Source of the DNA: Kitagawia praeruptora
Taxonomy: Eukaryota; Streptophyta; Magnoliopsida; Apiales; Apiaceae
NCBI GenBank assembly: GCA_037693485.1
Contig: CM075344.1
Span: 36,643,501-36,707,500 of the forward strand
Direction: 5' to 3'
Length of the DNA stretch: 64,000 bases
Translations under genes and position numbers: made by a program
In this document: piece after piece, positions 33,887-49,542 of the stretch
Position numbering within the stretch: position 1 is the stretch's first letter
Layout: every line of letters starts with the position of its first letter
The notes under the pieces: generated by a model
What the model saw: the letters and a program-made list of their open reading frames with translations, nothing else
Database searches by the model: none
What the model was told of the DNA's origin: nothing

Positions 33887-34900
33887 AAGGTACAAAAAAG
33901 GTAGCAAGTCACTTAAACTTTTAAGAGGTGACATCATACATCGCACCCACTTACGTGCATCTACATTCATTTACGTGTATCTATATTTCCACCTATTTGA
34001 GGATTTATGATATAGTGGATATGATACAAAGTTGCACAAGAACCCTGGTCTGGCATGCAATGATTGTGCAGGTAGAACTTAGAAGGCATGCCTGGCCAGC
34101 TTTTATGACAAGGCATGCCTGGCCAGCTTTTATGACAAGGCAAGCCTGATAGGAAAAATGAGAGATGCGTTACGCCTCCTAAGAACTTTTTAACTTAATA
34201 TCATTTCTGGAGAGCATGCCCACTGATTTTCATGTGTTTAAAATGTAATGGTTTGCTTTCAAGATGCAATTTTTATTGGAAAAGGTTTAAACGTCTTACT
34301 TATGCATATTTAAGAAAGAGATATATTAATTCGAATTTTGCATCAACACAGTAAAGGTTTAAATATTTTTTTTCTTAAGGTACAAAAAAGGTAGCAGGTC
34401 ACTTAAACTCAAAAAAGGTAGCAGGTCACTTAAACTCTTAAGAGGTGACATCATACATCGCACCCACTTACGTGCATCTACATTCATTTACATGCATCTA
34501 TATTTCCACCTATTTGAGGATTTATGATATAGTGGATATGATACAAAGTTGCACAAGAACCCCGGTCTGGCATTTAATGATTGTGCAGGTAGAACTTAGA
34601 AGGCATGCCTGGCCAGTTTTTATGACAAGGCAAGCCTGATAGGAAAAAGGAGAGATGCGTTACGCCTCCTAAGCCTGGATGGACCTTAATCGTATTGTTT
34701 AATTTTCGTATTACTTTAGCTTGCAACTTTTTAACTTAGTATCATTTCTGGAAAGCATGCCCACTGATTTTCATGTGTTTAAAATGTAATGGTTTGCTTT
34801 CAGGATGCAATTTTTATTGGAAAAGGTTTAAACGTCTTACTTATGCATATCTTAAGAAAGAGATAGATTAATTCGAATTTTGCATCATCATAGTAAAGGT
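33887..34900 (+). repeat. Direct tandem duplication of about 0.5 kb
   Basis: Unit 1 starts near 33887 and unit 2 near 34376-34410. aggtgacatcatacatcgc recurs at 33926 and 34443. atgcccactgattttcatg recurs about 540 bp apart. Inside unit 1 the sequence aggcatgcctggccagcttt is itself doubled. The duplicated short reading frames are not supported as genes. Confidence 0.75.
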
Positions 34901-35249
34901 TCCGCTTGCAGTTTTTGTTGGAAAATGTGCAATGCATTAAAGTTTACTGGATTCTTTTTCGACTACGAGAATGCAAGTTTACTATTTACTCAGCATAGGT
35001 TTTCTAATACATTTTTTCTCTTTCATTTTTCATAGTGACCATGTTTACATTCTAAATAATGAACTTTGTACTATGAGATAAATTATTGGTAAGGTCTCTC
35101 TTCATATATTTTGTACAATGAATTTACTAACATTTTCCAGCAATGAATACACCAGATAGCACAATGATTAAACTAATGAAGATTTTTTATCTTTTCGAAG
35201 CTGTTGTAGCTTAAGAAGCTGCCGAAGTACTTCACTTGGTTGGTTATGG

Positions 35250-35616
35250 ATGCCATCCCATGGAAGAAAGAGCTGCAGTCTTTTATACAATCAGGTTAGT
35301 GAGAATGTTCGGTAGCTATACATAGTATATTATTTTTTGAGTTTCACTTATGATGAGTTTTTAGGAAATGATGGTGTTTTATAGAAGATATAAGTCCCTT
35401 CACTACACAAGGGTAGACTAAAGTTGAATGCATTATGTTTAATTATTGAAATTTTTAGTGTTTTTAGTTTTATGATTTCCAAGTTTTATATTGGACATTT
35501 TTCTGTTTGATAGGCTTTGAAGGGATTAGTAAGGCTGCAAGTGTTAGCGAGGGACATAATATTCTGAAACAATCAGAAATGACTATATGTGCTGCAATCC
35601 AGTCAGTCCTTGACAG
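35250..35616 (+). pseudogene. Probable relic of an IQ67-domain (IQD) gene
   Basis: At 35514-35616, behind a tttgatag acceptor, the plus strand reads ALKGLVRLQVLARD. After a frame shift it continues with KQSEMT, resembling the conserved IQD stretch A-L-(R)-A-L-K-G-L-V-R-L-Q-A-L-V-R-G-H...R-K-Q. A preceding piece around 35266-35298 (ERAAVFYTIR) may be the upstream exon, ending at a gttagt donor. IQD proteins bind calmodulin in plants. Stops and shifts show that it is not functional. The match is short, so confidence is limited. Confidence 0.42.
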
Positions 35617-35782
35617 GTATGAGAAAAGAATTAGGAATAGAAGTGACACATGAGGAAGATGTCATACATGATGATGGCACAATATCTTTTGTAATAGATG
35701 CTTCGAAAACAATAGAGTCTGGCCAAATAGAATGAGATCCTCCAAAATATTGTACATTTATTTTAATGTCTTTATTTCGTTC

Positions 35783-37382
35783 TGTTAGGTTAGGGGACTT
35801 ACACAATCCGAGATTCACAATCACCAATACAGAGCGCGCACACACACCAATCAATAATTGACAAGATCTACCAAAGCGCAAAACAAGAACACACAAATAC
35901 TTGACGTGGAAACACCCACGCCCCAAACTTGTATTATTAATCTTAACAATGATCAACAATACATCAAAACAATAATACCTTAACGGTGTCCCAACCCGAT
36001 ACTTGAGCCAACAATGCTCAAGCACCTCCCAAACAATACTTAAGACTACATCTCTTAAGCTTTCACACCTCTCAAACAAATACAATATGACTATGTATAT
36101 ATAGCCACCCAAAACTTAGCCACCAAGACTTACCATACTTGTTCTACAAGTCTTACAATACTTGTTATACAAGCCTTCCAATTCTTGGCACCTAATTACC
36201 CAACTTAGTGATCAAAACATACCATATATAATAATTGTCTACACATACAATTATTATCTTTCCCATATATATCTTAGACCACCCAAGCCCATAACATCAT
36301 ATTGGGTTGAAACCCAACAATCCTCCCCTTCAACCCAATACCCACATCGGATTGAACGGTAACCCATCAAGCCATCGAGTCCATTCGCCAACGCCTCCCC
36401 TCGAACAAGAACCCTCTCTTGCTCTTCCAAACATTGAGTGTCGCTAAACCCCGTTTAGTGAACTCCAAACCAAACCATCGTTCTTCACCATAACGATGTA
36501 TCCAATCTACAAAATCACTTGCATCAATCACCACGAGTGCTCTCCCACATGTTGAGTCACCCGATCCTTGCTTTCACAATCCTTCGGTCTCCTGAAGAAA
36601 ATCACTAGTATCATCCAAACAGTTCACCTGGTTGATCAAGCCATTGAAGCAATTGCGATGACCTCTTCCATCTTCTTCCATCTTGAGTCCGAACACAGGA
36701 TTGATCTACGGTGCAAGTCAACCGCCAAACCGCACGTAACTTTGTCTCTACCCGCTTTAGTAACAATCTCCTTGTCAGCAAATCCTTCTCGAACTTTCCC
36801 TCAACCTCTTCAATCACAAACCCAAACCTTGGCTCTGATACCACTTGTTAGGTTAGGGGACTTACACAATCCGAGATTCACAATCACCAATACAGAGCGC
36901 GCACACACACCAATCAATAATTGACAAGATCTACCAAAGCGCAAAACAAGAACACACAAATACTTGACGTGGAAACACCCACGCCCCAAACTTGTATTAT
37001 TAATCTTAACAATGATCAACAATACATCAAAACAATAACACCTTAACGGTGTCCCAACCCGATACTTGAGCCAACAATGCTCAAGCACCTCCCAAACAAT
37101 ACTTAAGACTACATCTCTTAAGCTTTCACACCTCTCAAACAAATACAATATGACTATGTATATATAGCCACCCAAAACTTAGCCACCAAGACTTACCATA
37201 CTTGTTCTACAAGTCTTACAATACTTGTTATACAAGCCTTCCAATTCTTGGCACCTAATTACCCAACTTAGTGATCAAAACATACCATATATAATAATTG
37301 TCTACACATACAATTATTATCTTTCCCATATATATCTTAGACCACCCAAGCCCATAACATCATATTGGGTTGAAACCCAACA
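35783..37382 (-). mobile_element. 1.6-kb non-autonomous LTR mini-element (minus strand)
   Basis: Two 537-bp direct repeats (35783-36319 and 36846-37382) flank a 526-bp non-coding interior. CGTTC target duplications lie at 35778-35782 and 37383-37387. On the minus strand, TGGTATCAGAGCCA (36843-36830) next to the right repeat is a primer site for initiator tRNA-Met, and AAGGGGAGGAT (36330-36320) is a polypurine tract. Transcription therefore runs leftwards: the 5' LTR is the right copy. The LTRs begin tgttgggttt on that strand and differ by about one base, so the insertion is young. No gag or pol is present; it resembles TRIM/SMART-type elements but with longer LTRs. Confidence 0.92.
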
Positions 37383-37429
37383 CGTTCATGCATATAACAA
37401 GCATATAAACACCTGCATAATATTATTGT

Positions 37430-37480
37430 AAAAAAATAAATGTCTAGAATGCACGTATCTCGCACGGGCTATAAAGCTAG
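37430..37480 (+). mobile_element. Helitron-like 3' end
   Basis: atctcgcacgggctataaag is followed by CTAG (37477-37480) and then T. It resembles the end at 16127. The LTR mini-element appears to have inserted about 45 bp upstream. The 5' part was not identified. Confidence 0.4.
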
Positions 37481-37604
37481 TTATGATAAATGGGCCAACA
37501 CCCTTACTTTTATTCCTCATCATGTACCATCAAATAGTGAAAACAAAACCTTGCTGACTTCTAGTTTAATTCTTTTCGCTCTTTTTTGTTCTTGTTGCTA
37601 ACAA

Positions 37605-37972
37605 GTGAATTGACATTATTTTCTGACTAAATATGAAGCCAAAGAAGGGAGATCTGAACTAAGGTTCAAATCATTCCCATTCTGTTGACTGTAAGAAAAT
37701 TGCTTGGCGCATGCCTGCTAATAATCAGGAACAAAATGAAGAAGCATAGGGTGGTTCTATTATAATTTAGCAAATTCTACTGTTTTCTCACAATTTTGTG
37801 TTTAATTTATACTGTGTGCCTTAGGTCTTCAAATTAGCAGGGACAACAACTTAACAAAGGCTCTGTACGACAATATTAATGGGGACAATTGGGACGGTAA
37901 CTAATGAGGGCATATAGTATTCATTGTTGGACTTCACAACCTTGGCCAATGCATCCAATGGCTTTTAGTTTA
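37605..37972 (+). pseudogene. Truncated relic of a G-type lectin receptor kinase
   Basis: The stretch aligns with the intron 1-exon 3 part of the intact kinase gene. gtgaattgacattatttt here corresponds to 46130-46147. cattctgttgact resembles the transmembrane exon. ttggacttcacaaccttggccaatgc matches the exon 3 coding part ending in F-D-F-I-T-L-A-N-A. Stops and deletions are present. The relic breaks off just before the Helitron-like terminus at 37974, so the insertion probably removed or displaced the rest. Confidence 0.75.
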
Positions 37973-37973
37973 C

Positions 37974-38003
37974 ACTAGATGATAGCACGGGTCGAGATAA
38001 TTT
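37974..38003 (-). mobile_element. Helitron-like 3' terminus, minus orientation
   Basis: The minus strand reads atctcgacccgtgctatcat, then CTAG (37978-37975) and T. The end lies about 25 bp outside the long inverted repeat, so the inverted repeat may be the body of this element. Confidence 0.4.
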
Positions 38004-41000
38004 ATTAAAATTGATCATTTCTTATGAAATTTTTATAGGAAATTTATTTAACATTAAAATATATTAGAAAAATTATAAATGTACAAAAGAAACCTATGAT
38101 ATTTATGCAATTCGGTAGTTTATAAAAAAATTGTAATTACATCAGAATTCCAATAATTCTAGGAGACACAAATCTAGAAGTAAGTATTATTAAAACGTGA
38201 TTTCACTTACTAATAAGATATTAGATGATAAGGGCCCGAGAAAATTTAATTAAATTGATTATTAATTTATTATAAAAAATTACGTTATTTACAAAGAATT
38301 TGCTTATTAATAAAGGTTATTTTATATATTATTTATTTAAGTTTATTTAAGAAAATCGAGAAAAAAAACTAAATGATTCTGATATATACGTTAAAATGTA
38401 CATGATTATGATAAATACATTATTTGTGACCTGAATAGAGTTATAATAAAAATTACAATTGTAATAGTATTAACAATTTACTATTTTAATAAAAAATAAT
38501 ATAGAATCCTTGGAGAAATAGGAATCTTAGGGGTGGAACCAATATTTGGTACCGAAGTACCATTAAAAATGTATTTCATTTGTTATAGATAAGCATGTCA
38601 CCGTAGATTAACATATGTATTCGTAGTCTTTTTTTTAAGTTGTAATAAAAAAATTTATAATTGTAATAGAATTTATTTATTTATTTTATAAAATAACACA
38701 GAATTCTAGAGAAAATAGGAGTCTTGGGGTGAAAGCAAAATATGATACAAAACAAATTTGGTATAAAATAGTACATTAAAAAGGGGTTTTGTTTTTAATA
38801 CATGTTATAAATATAGATTTATTTATTATTTATTTAAGATTATATTTTAAACAATCAAGAAAACATAACATACATGGTTCTGGTTCTAATAGATATCTTA
38901 TTTGTACAATTCAGTAATATTATAGTAAAAAATTATAATTATAACAAAATTCCAAACAATTATTTTAGAAAATAATATGAATTTTAGGGGAGTAAGAATC
39001 TATGATGAAATAAGTGTGAAACCAAATTTGTTACGAAAATATCATTAAACAGAAATTTATTAATAAAGGTTATAGATTCGTTAGTATTTTATCAAATGGT
39101 ATACGATCTGATTACGTATTCGTTGGTGTTTTACCCTCTATTTGTTGCTGATTTTTGATCGTTGGTTTTTTCTATTAAAAAAATGATGAACAAAAGAATT
39201 ATAATCATTATAAGAAATTAAGAACTCTATTTTTAATTCTTTTTAAAGGAACATAGTATTCTAGGGGAAATATGATTCTTTTAAAAAAAATTACAAATAA
39301 AAGAATTATAATTATAATAGGATAAAAATTACAAAAAGATTTATAATTATAATAGGATTTCTATTTTTATTCGATTTCTTTAAAAAAAAAACAACATAGA
39401 ATTCTAGGGAAAATAGGATTTTAGGGGTGAAACCAAAATATAGTGCGAACCAAAAAAGGGTGAAACCAAAATATAGTGCGAACCAAACTTTAGCTTAAGC
39501 GAAACCCTCTTTCAAAGGTACCTAAAGTTTGGTTCGCACTATATTTTGGTTTCACCTTTTTTGGTTCACACTATATTTTGGTTTCACGCCTAAAATCCTA
39601 TTTTCCCTAGAATTCTATGTTGTTTTTTTTAAAGAAATCGAATAGAAATAGAAATTCTATTATAATTATAAATCTTTTTGTAATTTTTATCCTATTATAA
39701 TTATAATTCTTTTATTTGTATTTTTTTTAAAAGAATCATATTTCCCCTAGAATACTATGTTCCTTTAAAAATAATTAAAAATAGAGTTCTTAATTTCTTA
39801 TGATTATTATAATTCTTTTGTTTATCATTTTTTTAATAGAAAAAACCAACGATCAAAAATCACCAACAAATAGAGGGTAAAACACCAACGAATACGTAAC
39901 CAGATCGTATAACATTTGATAAAATACTAACGAATCTATAACCTTTATTAATAAATTTCTGTTTAATGATATTTTCGTAAAAATTTTGGTTTCACACTTA
40001 TTTCATCACAGATTCCTACTCCCCTAAAATTCATATTATTTTCTAAAACAATTGTTCGGAATTTTGTTATAATTATAATTTTTTTACTATAATATTACTG
40101 AATTGTATAAATAAGATATCTATTAGAACCAGAACCATGTATGTTATGTTTTCTTGATTGTTTAAAATATAATCTTAAATAAATAATAAATAAATCTATA
40201 TCTATAACGTGTATTAATTACAAAACCCCTTTTTAATGTACTATTTTATACCAAATTTGGTTTGTACCATATTTTGCTTTCACCCCAAGACTCCTATTTT
40301 CTCTAGAATTCTGTGTTATTTTATAAAATAAATAAATTCTATTACAATTATAATTTTTTTTTATTACAACTTAAAAAAAAAGACTACGAATACATATGTT
40401 AATCTACGGTGACATGCTTATCTATAACAAAGGAAATACATTTTTAATGGTACTTCGGTACCAAAAATTGGTTCCACCACTAAGATTCTTATTTCTCCAA
40501 GGATTCTATATTATTTTTTATTAAAATAATAAATTGTTAATACTATTACAATTGTAATTTTTATTATAACTCTATTCAGTTCACAAATAACGTATTTATC
40601 ATAATCATGTACATTTTAACGTATATATCAGAATCATTTAGTTTTTTTTTCTCGATTTTCTTAAATAAACTTAAATAAATAATATATAAAATAACCTTTA
40701 TTAATAAGCAAATTCTTTGTAAATAACGTAATTTTTTATAATAAATTAATGATCAATTTAATTAAATTTTCTCGGGCCCTTATCATCTAATATCTTATTA
40801 GTAAGTGAAATCACGTTTTAATAATACTTACTTCTAGATTTGTGTCTCCTAAAATTATTGGAATTCTGATGTAATTACAATTTTTTTTATAAACTACCGA
40901 ATTGCATAAATATCGTAGGTTTCTTTTGTACATTTATAATTTTTATAATATATTTTAATGTTAAATAAATTTCCTATAAAAATTTAATAAAAAATGATCA

Positions 41001-41008
41001 ATTTTAAT
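38004..41008. repeat. 3-kb inverted repeat: 1.49-kb arms, 28-bp spacer
   Basis: Left arm 38004-39493, right arm 39522-41008. Paired positions add up to about 79012-79015 along the whole length, so the arms match with very few indels. Examples are aaaattgatcattt against aaatgatcaatttt and accaaactttag against ctaaagtttggt at the centre. Each arm consists of about four related ~300-bp subunits ending in variants of gaattctaggggaaatagga and gtgaaaccaaaatatagtgc. No coding frame. A transcript would fold into a very long hairpin. Confidence 0.93.
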
Positions 41009-41009
41009 A

Positions 41010-41959
41010 TCTATATATATTATAATGCCTGAAGATCGGAAAGTTACGAGAAGCGTTTAAGATATTTTTCTTGAATTTTCGTTATTTTGAATTTTTTATT
41101 AAAATTAATTTCTTATATTAAATAGCTCTTAATGACATATTAATTAATCATTAATTATACCTAATAAATATGTATTAAATTTATTTCATTTTATATATGT
41201 AAAAAATTATAAAACTTTATTTGAGCATTATAATTATTATTTCATTATTTAATATTAATTACATATATAATTAAGATTTTTAGGTAAAATGACAACTAAA
41301 AATTGTTTACATTGCATCCTTTTTTATTCCCTATCGAATACCACTTCAATTTCTTTTCGGACAATTGTAGTACAGACGACCTTAAATGGAAATCGTGATA
41401 AATTATAGAAGTATATAAATCTTCGCTTAACACCTGTAATAAAAATATTAAATAGTTTTTTATTTTTACACATGAATAATTACACATGCGTTATGACTAA
41501 ATCGATTAAATTGAAAAAACCCAATTTTATCGGTAGATTAAATCGATAAAAATTAAAAAAAGTTATACACACGTTGTTTATTATATTGTGTCGAAATAAA
41601 TTAATATTCAAATTAAATAAATTCTTACACTTATTGAATATGTATGTTTGGAGAGAGCTGGTGTCGGCTTTAAAAAGTGTTATTATATATAATATTTGTG
41701 ATTTTTGATCGTGACGACTACGTTTGTATTATAATTGTTACTTTTTATGTTTATGATATTTTTGAGATTATGAAAATTTTAGATATATAAAGAGAGTATT
41801 TTCAAACTTATAATTCATGTAAATTGTTTTGAATCAATGTATTTAAAAAAATTTAAAGAGACCAATCAATTTTTAAAAATAATAAAAAACAATTCATCTA
41901 TTTTCAACATTTTTAAATGAAAATTTATGAACCGCGCGAAGCGCTGATAAGTTGCCGAG
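41010..41959 (+). mobile_element. Helitron-like unit 1
   Basis: Starts with TC at 41010 (tctatatatattataatgcc), exactly behind the inverted repeat. It ends with a GC-rich hairpin (ccgcgcgaagcgc) and a degenerate terminus near 41959. Its interior is homologous to the following unit, for example tcgattaaatt and the segment before attatattgtgt. Non-coding. Confidence 0.5.
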
Positions 41960-43573
41960 TATATTGTAATACGAGGAGATCGGAGAGGCTTTCACTCAGA
42001 AGCTTCAAAATGTTTTTCTTGATTTTTCATATTTCTAATTATTTTGTTTAGATAATTTCCTTGCATTTAATAGCATTTTAATTAGTCATTAATTATAGCT
42101 ATTAAATATATATTATATATACTTCATTCTATATTTAATATAAAATTTTAGCAATATTTATTAGATTATTATAATTATTATATTAACATAAAATATTAAT
42201 TATTTATATAAAAGTACCATTATTTCAAGGTAAACCGATAAAATAAAATGATTTATATCGTTCATTTCTAATCCTTATTCAAAATAACTGCAATTTTTTT
42301 AGCAATAATAAATAAACAATTTTAACTTTACGATAAATTCTTAATCAGTGACCGTGAGAATCATGATAAGATACGAAAGTATATAAAATTTTCAATTAAC
42401 ATTCACAATTTAAATACATGTAATATTGTAGAATTTACTTTTACACATGTACAAATTAGACACGAGATATGACCAACTCGATTAAATTAAACCAACTCAA
42501 CCCTTTTTTCACTATTTAAATCAATAAAAACGTTATACATTCGTTGTTCCATTATATTGTGTTGGAAAAATTAATATTTTAATTATACACATTCTTATAC
42601 TATTACTAATCAATTAATTATGCATGTATGTTATGAGACGGGCGTCGGCGTTTAATAACGTTAATTACTTATATTAATATTTTTTTTATAAAAATTATGT
42701 TAATATCGTAATTTGGTATGAAAAAAAGTAAGAGTGCTTTAAGGAGTTGATGTAGTTGATAATATGTCAGAGAATCTTCATTTTGTTTATATAATCAACT
42801 TTAAATGACTTAATGTTTATTTATACTCCAATAATTTTTAAATTCATTTTTATATAGTATTTAATTGGAAATAGAAAATAATTACATGTACATATTTATT
42901 ATAAGATTTAAAATAAGAGTATTAAATATGTGAGTACCACTTTGAACATGTGTCCAAGAATTTAAATTTAATATTACATACAAAAAGTTCTTATAAATGC
43001 TCAAAAAAAAATTCAAATGAAGAGATGATATAGGTGTTGGATCACTCCAAAATATGAAGCATGACTTGCAAAATACATTTGAATACTGTTTTGTTTGTCT
43101 TGCAACCAAATTTATGGACAAGTTAAGTCAATCACACCTCTCATCACATTTATATTCTGTTTTTTTCTCATCATACAACTAAATTTATTAACAAACTAAG
43201 CAATCACGTCTCTCATAATGCCATCGACAATTAAAAAAATTTTAATAATGTTACTTTTACTTATCCAATGCCAAACTTTGCAAATATTTATCAATATTGG
43301 ATTTCAAAACATGCATTTTTTATGCGACAAAATAGGTGTCGTCAATATCTTTGAAAATATTATTAATAATACTCAAGAGTTTAACTGAAACATGTTCTCT
43401 TTCTGCTAATTCTTTATCTATAATTCTTTAACATTCAAATTTAATTACACATTTTACACAAATTTCAATTCATCATATCAATTTCCAAATAATAAAACAC
43501 AATGAACGATGAGGTTATGTATACAATTTTTAAAAATGTTTTTTGCGCCGCTATGCGCGGCTTTGTTACCTAG
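41960..43573 (+). mobile_element. Helitron-like unit 2
   Basis: Begins atattgtaatacgaggag, similar to the start of unit 1. It ends gcgccgctatgcgcggc, a hairpin with a 5-bp stem, then nine bases and CTAG (43570-43573) followed by T. This is a good Helitron 3' end. No Rep/helicase gene is present, so it is non-autonomous. Confidence 0.58.
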
Positions 43574-43614
43574 TATTATAAAGGTTATAGATACAATTTG
43601 TAATGCAGTAGAAG

Positions 43615-43805
43615 ACTTGACACTATAGTTTCATCTGGTGGAAAAATCTGGATTGGGACTATTGTTGAAGATGGAGACACTATTGTTTCATCTGGTGGAA
43701 AAATCAGGATTGGGACTATTGTTGAAGATGGAGACACTATTGTTTCATCTGGTGGAAAAATCAGGATTGGGGCTTGTCAGCCTGGTTAATTCCAAGAACC
43801 GTACA
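43615..43805 (+). pseudogene. G-type lectin kinase 5' relic with a triplicated 57-bp module
   Basis: The segment reads EDGDTIVSSGGKIRIG in successive 57-bp copies (tcatctggtgg at 43631, 43688 and 43745). It then continues as GLVSLVNSKNR in another frame. This corresponds to DGSTIVSTGGYFELGFISLG in the lectin domain of the intact gene downstream. The 19-residue tandem copies are not part of any known lectin fold. It is a relic, possibly of the same paralogue as 37605-37972. Confidence 0.7.
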
Positions 43806-44704
43806 AGAATCTTCCTTTGATAATTGATATTTGAGTCCTACATTCTATTTTCTTACTGACAGTGCTAGAATGTTACTATCCAGGGGCCATCCTCACTCAC
43901 CATTATTCTCTTCACACTCTGGGTGCATTCAAGTAAACGCTTGCAGGATTTTTCTGAACTTTGAAGTGTCAACAATATTCAACTTTATTATGAACTCATT
44001 AAACTGTATTAATATCTATTATTTTCTCAAACAAATTGCAAAATTTCGGAAAAATAATTTATTTTGCGAAGTACCATAATAGACTGGTTCAACCAGATCA
44101 GACATAATTTGCACCTTGAATCAAATCAGTTAAATGCAACATGTAGTTAACTATAATTATCAACTACAATGACCTTATTTATCTTAATTTTTTTTTAATT
44201 ATTACAGTTGCAAAGTATTCATCTTACAAAATGGAGATGAATATTTTCCCTCTCCACATTGTATAAATTTATTGTGTGGACAGTTTTCCAGAGAAGACCC
44301 TGATATTCTAAAGATGCAAGTCTTTTAGAGTTTAGATGTAGCAACTGATGATGGAAATGTGTAGCAACTGATGATACACAAAATTTAAGTTTTTTTATGT
44401 AATACGATTAAGAAATACCACAAGCAATATTCCTCATTTTTAACATTCTACAACAAGTAGTTCAAAAATAATAATTTCATGATCAACATCTAAAATCTAC
44501 TTAATTCCATTGACATTAACATTAAATTGTTATATTTGAAAAATCACTGAATATTGTTGACTGTTGACTTTAAAATCTGAGGTTCTCTTCCCCTTGGCCC
44601 TGGCATCTTTCTTGTAACCAATACTAATCTTCCTTGATTATTTCTATAACTCTTCTTTTTCTATTCTTTTAGGTTAATCCAAGGACAGACAGTTAAGAAA
44701 AAAA
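43806..44704. other. Upstream region of the receptor kinase gene
   Basis: No element or exon recognised. It must contain the kinase promoter, but no TATA box could be placed with confidence. The sequence just before the ATG (aagaaaaaaATGG) is a suitable plant start context. Confidence 0.4.
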
Positions 44705-48036
<3,332 letters not shown>

Positions 48037-48901
48037 ACTATGACCTCTGTTGTCAGGCTCTAGTCCAGTTAGTTCTTGATGGAATTCGAGCTGGCTAAGT
48101 TTTACTTTCGTTGTTGGTCCATTTCATAATATGTTGTCAGAACAACTTCCATTGCGTAAATGAGAGTATTTTAATTTTATTTTTTTTGTAAATGATAGAA
48201 TATATAGAACAATAATATATACGAAAGGCATTGCCCTAGCTTCTGGCCAATTCTACAGAGGATACTATCTAGGGCAATCTTCAAAACTTGCATTGCTTAA
48301 GGAGAATAGTCAATGCACAAACACAAGTGACAATATGCGTAAGAAATGGAATCCATAATAAAAGCTAGTTGTAGATAATAGAATGATATTGTCAAGGGTT
48401 ATTCTACTAGTTAAATCACTTTGTGAACCACGAGAGGTGTACACTCTGCATTTGATATTCATAACGAATCAAAGATTTACAGGTCTAAAGACTTCTCTCT
48501 CCATAAGTGGTAGGTAAAATTCTGAATGGCCAGAAAGGCCAAAGCTTTAGTCACCTGGTTATAGCAGGCTGAACCGCTGAAATGCTGGTGGTGATGCCAA
48601 TCAGTCAGATTAATAGAAAGAGAAGAGGCACATCGATATCAAAATTACAATTATTGATAGGGTTGGGAGCCTCTTATGAGTATTTTAATCATACTGTTGT
48701 ATAGTTAGATTCAGGCTCCCTTTTGTATTGCTGTTACAGATGGTATAATAAATTTGGTTACAGTTGGTCTGAAATATTTCAATGTAAGGTTCTTCGGTTT
48801 GTGGTTTCATTATAAGTTAAATTCTGTTTAGCTTCTCATTATCACAGTGAATCCAAGTCTGTTTAGGTAGATTCAGATGAAAGAACGGAGATTACTTGTT
48901 G
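48037..48901. other. 3' flank of the kinase gene, nothing else recognised
   Basis: Contains the presumed 3' UTR and polyadenylation region. No further gene or terminal repeat before the next LTR element. Confidence 0.5.
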
Positions 48902-48906
48902 CCTGT

Positions 48907-49540
48907 TGATAGGTACCCGCCCTAAGCCTACAGCGAGGACCCGTTGCCCGCTGCCAAAAACCATCACCTTAACAGTACTTGCAATTTACACACGTGTCGT
49001 TATATATTATCTTTACTAAAATTACTCAACTTGACAACAAATATCATTACAAAAATACATGTGCAAAATATCTTGGTATCTTGCTCACTAAGGCAGGGGA
49101 CCATAAAGGTAGTCCAGGGAACACAAGGACAATCAACTGTAGCAAAATCGGTTGTGTTAAGATCGAGGTATGTGAGGAAGGGACACTAATCACTGTTCCA
49201 ATAGTGGCTCACTGTAGCTTTAACGGCACAACAAGTGGGCAACCAAGTGGATAAACAGTGATTGGGAGTCCTAGCCTATAAATATCCCCCTTCTACACAC
49301 AGTCAAACACACACAATTTTAGCAGCACAAACCTATTACTCATTCTCTCCCTTCACACAGATACATTCTTACCCGATCGATTATTATTATTCCGATTACT
49401 GATTCTCACACCGGAGGTGCTTGACGGCCACCACCCCCGGGCAAGCATTATTTTGCAGATACCCAAACTCAGGTGAAGTATCCCCGGAACAGTGCTCAGA
49501 ACAGTGATCGGAAGCCTCTAATCGGCCGTGAGGATTATCA
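48907..49540 (+). repeat. 5' LTR of element B
   Basis: 634 bp. Contains a TATA box, TATAAATAT, at 49277-49285. Followed after two bases by the primer site. Confidence 0.93.
49277..49285 (+). promoter_or_regulatory. TATA box of element B 5' LTR
   Basis: TATAAATAT about 255 bp before the LTR end; the same motif is at 55437 in the 3' LTR. Confidence 0.55.
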
Positions 49541-49542
49541 TT

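Noticed and set aside
35603..37175. Minus-strand frames of 121-169 codons
   Set aside because: They lie in the two LTRs of the mini-element and are duplicated only because the LTRs are.
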